Both the position numbers and the translations under genes were made by a program. Under the pieces are notes generated by a model that was not told where the DNA came from, ran no database searches, and saw nothing but the letters and a program-made list of their open reading frames with translations. A DNA stretch of 24,695 bases from an uncultured Lachnospiraceae bacterium (GTDB lineage Bacteria > Bacillota > Clostridia > Lachnospirales > Lachnospiraceae): the NCBI GenBank assembly GCA_910586095.1, contig CAJUHQ010000049.1:1-24695 (forward strand). The letters run 5' to 3'. Shown piece by piece: positions 21,909-24,695 of the stretch. The first letter of the stretch is position 1; each line of letters begins with the position of its first letter.

Positions 21909-24551
21909 TTAAATTGCGTCAGAAAAAAATTGTAGTCGTCTATTCATCAAAATCGTATCTAATTCTTTATCTGTCATACTTGCAATATCATAAGTCTGTA
22001 CAAAATCATTTCCAAATGGATCTTGTACCACCAACCTCATCTTCTTTTCCTCATCATCAATTTTTAGTTTCTTCATCTTTCCATGCATTTGTGATTCTAG
22101 TATAATCTTTCCATCAGGAATCCGAACAAACTCTATCTGACTTTGTCTACATATCACCACTCTTGACCGATCCACTGTCACATACATGGATAAAGCAGGC
22201 TCTATAGTATCTTTTTGAATGGGTCTTGCAGATAAAAGAACTTGTGGATTTTCAAGTTCTTTTCTTTGATCTGAATAAAGCAATACTTCTTGTGTATCAT
22301 TGCAAAAGACTGCTAATTCATATTCTGATAGCAATTGCACTACAATACTCTTTTTTTGCGTGTGGACAGAAAAAGCACATGTGAGAGAATATTCACCTGT
22401 ATTTTTTTGATAGTGCCATATGGAGACTATTCCTTCACTATCTACTGTAACAACACTGTTCCATTTCTGACATTTTTCAATGATAGTGATATCTCCTTGA
22501 TGAGGATTATTTAGATTCGTCAAAATATCATTTTCAATCTCCCATAAATATAAATATCCCTTTGTGCATCCAATCAATAACAATCCCCTATCTATAAAAG
22601 TTATTGTATGACATTGATGGATTTCCTGATCCATGCTTTTGCTAATATACTTTCTTAACAACTCACTTACCATTGTTCCTTCAGGAAGATTCAGTTCTTT
22701 GTCAGAAAGCATTGTGGGTTGCTTTTTGATACACACTTCTTTCTCTCTTAAAAGTAGTCCCTCTTCATTATATATAGCTATACAGTCTCCTTCTTGTCCA
22801 ACTATCGCTGTCAGTCCAGAATCTGTACTTAGGGCCATACGGCCCATTGAGTATGATGCGAATTTTCTATGTAATGCCTGTCCTTTTTCGTTGTGGTCAA
22901 ACTTTTGCATTGGATATATGGACAAATGCCACAATTCCTCTTGCCATATCGCTATCGGACAATATTGTTGTGGAAAATCCAAATCTGTCTTTGTCTGCTC
23001 CACAAAAACCTCTTCCATATAGACAACTCCACTATTTTTTTCAAGTATTTGTACTACATTGCCCTCGTACAACAGAATCATATACGCTGTACTATTGTCA
23101 ATGGTGTACACACTGTTTAGTTTCTTTCGAGGAATTGTATCAAAATATAGCAATGTACAATCCTCTTCTTTCCACTGTGCTTGTTGTCCATTTTCACACA
23201 GCAAAATACTATGCGTTGTATTCTCTGCTCTAAAAGTAGTTGTTTCCAAATATGTAGGCTGACACCACTTTCGATTCCAGCAAAAAACATTTTTACTTGT
23301 ACTTACATTCCATCCTACTATATAACGTTCATTTGCCAAAAAAAGCATGGTCCCATTTGGAGAAAAAATAAGTTTTTTCCACACACAAGAAAGTTGCATC
23401 ATACTTTTCTTAAAAAGTGGGATCTCTATTGTTTTGTACTCCATTGTTTTCACATTGATAAGAAAAACGGTGTGGCGAGTTGTCAATGCCAACAACTGAT
23501 TTGTAGCATGATATGCTACAGGTATATTTTGTATTTGACAATCTAGATAAAACGCTTTAAAAATCTCTGGTTCTGCTTGGGAAAAGGGCATTTTGATCGT
23601 GATTTGATTGGTCAATGTTATTTTCTCTTTATCGCATTTCCAGATCTTGACTATGATTTGATTATCAAAAGTACCAATATATTCATTTCCTATATAGAAA
23701 AAACGAAATGGAGTGCCATTATGCGCTTCTAACATAGATACTACCTTTGCTTGCAAACAATCAATACTATAAATGCATTGATTGTTTGTTGTGTATGCAT
23801 AGGAAGAAGTTTTGTCAAACCAAATTACTTTATTGCCCGCAGGTTGATTGAGTCGTCCGCAATATTCCTCGTAAGCACTTCTTGAACACAGTGCTTTTAT
23901 ATACTTCCATTCTATTTTTGCAGGATTATATCGATCTGGAATTTCTGCTAATAGCTTTAGTGCTATCTTATTATTTCCTTCTCTATTCTTTTCATAGGCA
24001 CTAATCACCCTATCATAATACTGTGTTTCCCAATAGTATGTATTGGCAATCTCATAGACTTCCTCAAATTTCCGATGGGTTATCTTAGCATAGATCCTGC
24101 TAGTTTCCTCGCCCCATTTCTTATCACCACGCATATCGGCAGCAAGTTTTTTCTGCAAATCTCTAATAACTTTAGGATAAAATAAGCTAATATCCCTGCC
24201 CAATGGCGCTGTATTTGAAATGATGCAGACAATGTGATCTTTCCTTCCTAAAGTATGCGCATAATAACCACATTCAAACTCAACCCAGTTTCTTTCAGTT
24301 TCTTTATATTCATTGACGTATGGCGAACACACTACGATCAACCACTCCGAATTCATCAAGTTCTGCTTTAAATTCTCCTCAACATTCTCCCCAACCTCTG
24401 AATAGCTACTATCCCTAAAAAATTTGTACTTTTGCTCTGCATCTGTATACTCTGCCAGATGAAACAACCATTTCTGCAATTCACTGACAAATTGGCTATC
24501 GCGCGCAGTATAACTAATAAATGCTTTGTAAACAAATTTTGTTTCTTCCAT
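21909..24551 (-). CDS. TIR-domain protein with C-terminal WD40-like beta-propeller
   Basis: 880-aa cytosolic protein, first gene of its operon. Residues 6-135 form a TIR domain: YKAFISYTARD (box 1), FFRDSSY, then SPYVNEYKETERNWVEFECG. Glu93, four residues after Trp89, sits where the catalytic glutamate of NAD-consuming TIRs lies. Residues 150-230 are helical (AYEKNREGNNKIALKLLAEI). From about 240 to 860 the sequence is a long series of beta-strand repeats, with recognisable WD40-like units such as LLIGCTKGYLYLWEIENDIL and VVTVDSEGIVSIWHYQ near 660-720; most repeats are degenerate. By analogy with TIR-propeller sensors, the propeller would detect a trigger and the TIR would hydrolyse NAD+ or make a nucleotide signal. 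AGAGGA precedes the ATG by about 8 nt. Confidence 0.92.
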   Translation of the reverse strand: MEETKFVYKAFISYTARDSQFVSELQKWLFHLAEYTDAEQKYKFFRDSSYSEVGENVEENLKQNLMNSEWLIVVCSPYVNEYKETERNWVEFECGYYAHTLGRKDHIVCIISNTAPLGRDISLFYPKVIRDLQKKLAADMRGDKKWGEETSRIYAKITHRKFEEVYEIANTYYWETQYYDRVISAYEKNREGNNKIALKLLAEIPDRYNPAKIEWKYIKALCSRSAYEEYCGRLNQPAGNKVIWFDKTSSYAYTTNNQCIYSIDCLQAKVVSMLEAHNGTPFRFFYIGNEYIGTFDNQIIVKIWKCDKEKITLTNQITIKMPFSQAEPEIFKAFYLDCQIQNIPVAYHATNQLLALTTRHTVFLINVKTMEYKTIEIPLFKKSMMQLSCVWKKLIFSPNGTMLFLANERYIVGWNVSTSKNVFCWNRKWCQPTYLETTTFRAENTTHSILLCENGQQAQWKEEDCTLLYFDTIPRKKLNSVYTIDNSTAYMILLYEGNVVQILEKNSGVVYMEEVFVEQTKTDLDFPQQYCPIAIWQEELWHLSIYPMQKFDHNEKGQALHRKFASYSMGRMALSTDSGLTAIVGQEGDCIAIYNEEGLLLREKEVCIKKQPTMLSDKELNLPEGTMVSELLRKYISKSMDQEIHQCHTITFIDRGLLLIGCTKGYLYLWEIENDILTNLNNPHQGDITIIEKCQKWNSVVTVDSEGIVSIWHYQKNTGEYSLTCAFSVHTQKKSIVVQLLSEYELAVFCNDTQEVLLYSDQRKELENPQVLLSARPIQKDTIEPALSMYVTVDRSRVVICRQSQIEFVRIPDGKIILESQMHGKMKKLKIDDEEKKMRLVVQDPFGNDFVQTYDIASMTDKELDTILMNRRLQFFSDAI

Positions 24552-24695
24552 TTGATGTATCCTCTAATCACAATCCTCTTTGCCAACATTGCCTATAAGT
24601 ATAATTCTCATTAAAATACAGCCAAATTCTAGCCTTACTAACTTTACTGTAAAAGTCTCGATCTTCAATCAGGACTGCGCACTTGCTGCGCTGTC
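24552..24695. other. Upstream region of TIR operon, no gene seen
   Basis: 144 bp carrying the TIR ribosome site and a promoter candidate. The rightmost bases (GCGCACTTGCTGCGC) form a small dyad; what lies beyond is outside the window. Confidence 0.5.
24598..24625 (-). promoter_or_regulatory. Promoter candidate of TIR operon
   Basis: On the minus strand TTGGCT (24620-24625), 16-nt spacer, TATACT (24598-24603): 4/6 and 5/6 matches to a vegetative promoter. Transcription would start near 24591, about 40 nt before the TIR start codon. Confidence 0.45.

Noticed and set aside
22633..23546. Plus-strand frames over the propeller part of the TIR gene
   Set aside because: Antisense shadows without start signals; the TIR protein frame is continuous through the region.
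1..24695. tRNA, rRNA or known riboswitch
   Set aside because: I saw no cloverleaf with conserved TTCRA or rRNA-like segment and no recognisable riboswitch core; this was read by eye, so a covariance-model scan could still find one.

Overview
The window looks like a low-GC Bacillota chromosome, most likely a Lachnospiraceae-type gut clostridium. This rests on the A+T-rich sequence, strong AGGAGG-type ribosome binding sites on nearly every gene, and the style of the proteins (small XRE regulators, DUF4280/Rhs cargo, TIR/propeller protein). No rRNA, tRNA, CRISPR array or complete insertion sequence was seen. The organism call is an inference.

Layout, left to right. (1) 1-5279, minus strand: an ABC-2 exporter operon. 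In transcription order it encodes a secreted/membrane-anchored 657-aa protein, an ABC ATPase, an ABC-2 permease (ATGA overlap with the ATPase), and a DUF4175-like membrane protein with a long Gly-Gln triplet tract that runs off the left edge. (2) 5280-5812: a divergent control region with a perfect extended -10 for the exporter operon, a leader holding 2.4 tandem 64/65-bp hairpin repeats, and a hairpin touching the first gene's Shine-Dalgarno. (3) 5660-6420, plus strand: two tandem paralogous 81-aa XRE regulators, each behind the same inverted repeat TGACAT-N7-ATGTCA and a -10 element at identical spacing. (4) 6421-6670: a 99-bp MITE-like element with 16-bp terminal inverted repeats.

(5) 6671-20506, minus strand: a contractile-injection-system (CIS) spike-and-cargo island. 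In transcription order: a DUF4280 PAAR-like tip fused to a zinc amidase; a DUF1795/Eag-like putative chaperone; a stand-alone VgrG; a pentapeptide-repeat protein; a DUF1629-like small protein; a 2426-aa protein joining a complete VgrG spike, a hydrophobic pretoxin segment, an Rhs cage and a C-terminal PD-(D/E)xK-like nuclease; then two putative immunity genes. No sheath, tube, baseplate or ATPase gene is in the window, so the firing apparatus, if there is one, must be elsewhere.

(6) 20534-21057: a gene-poor junction with two doubtful ORF remnants and hairpins. (7) 21058-24551, minus strand: a compact three-gene operon that looks like an anti-phage or cell-suicide system: a TIR domain fused to a degenerate WD40-like propeller, a small three-helix membrane protein of SLATT-like character, and a 124-aa protein of unknown family. 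24552-24695 holds its promoter and no gene.

Taken together the right 18 kb is an accessory conflict island: inter-bacterial effector delivery beside a TIR-based putative defence operon. The left 6 kb is a regulated exporter operon and a regulator pair.
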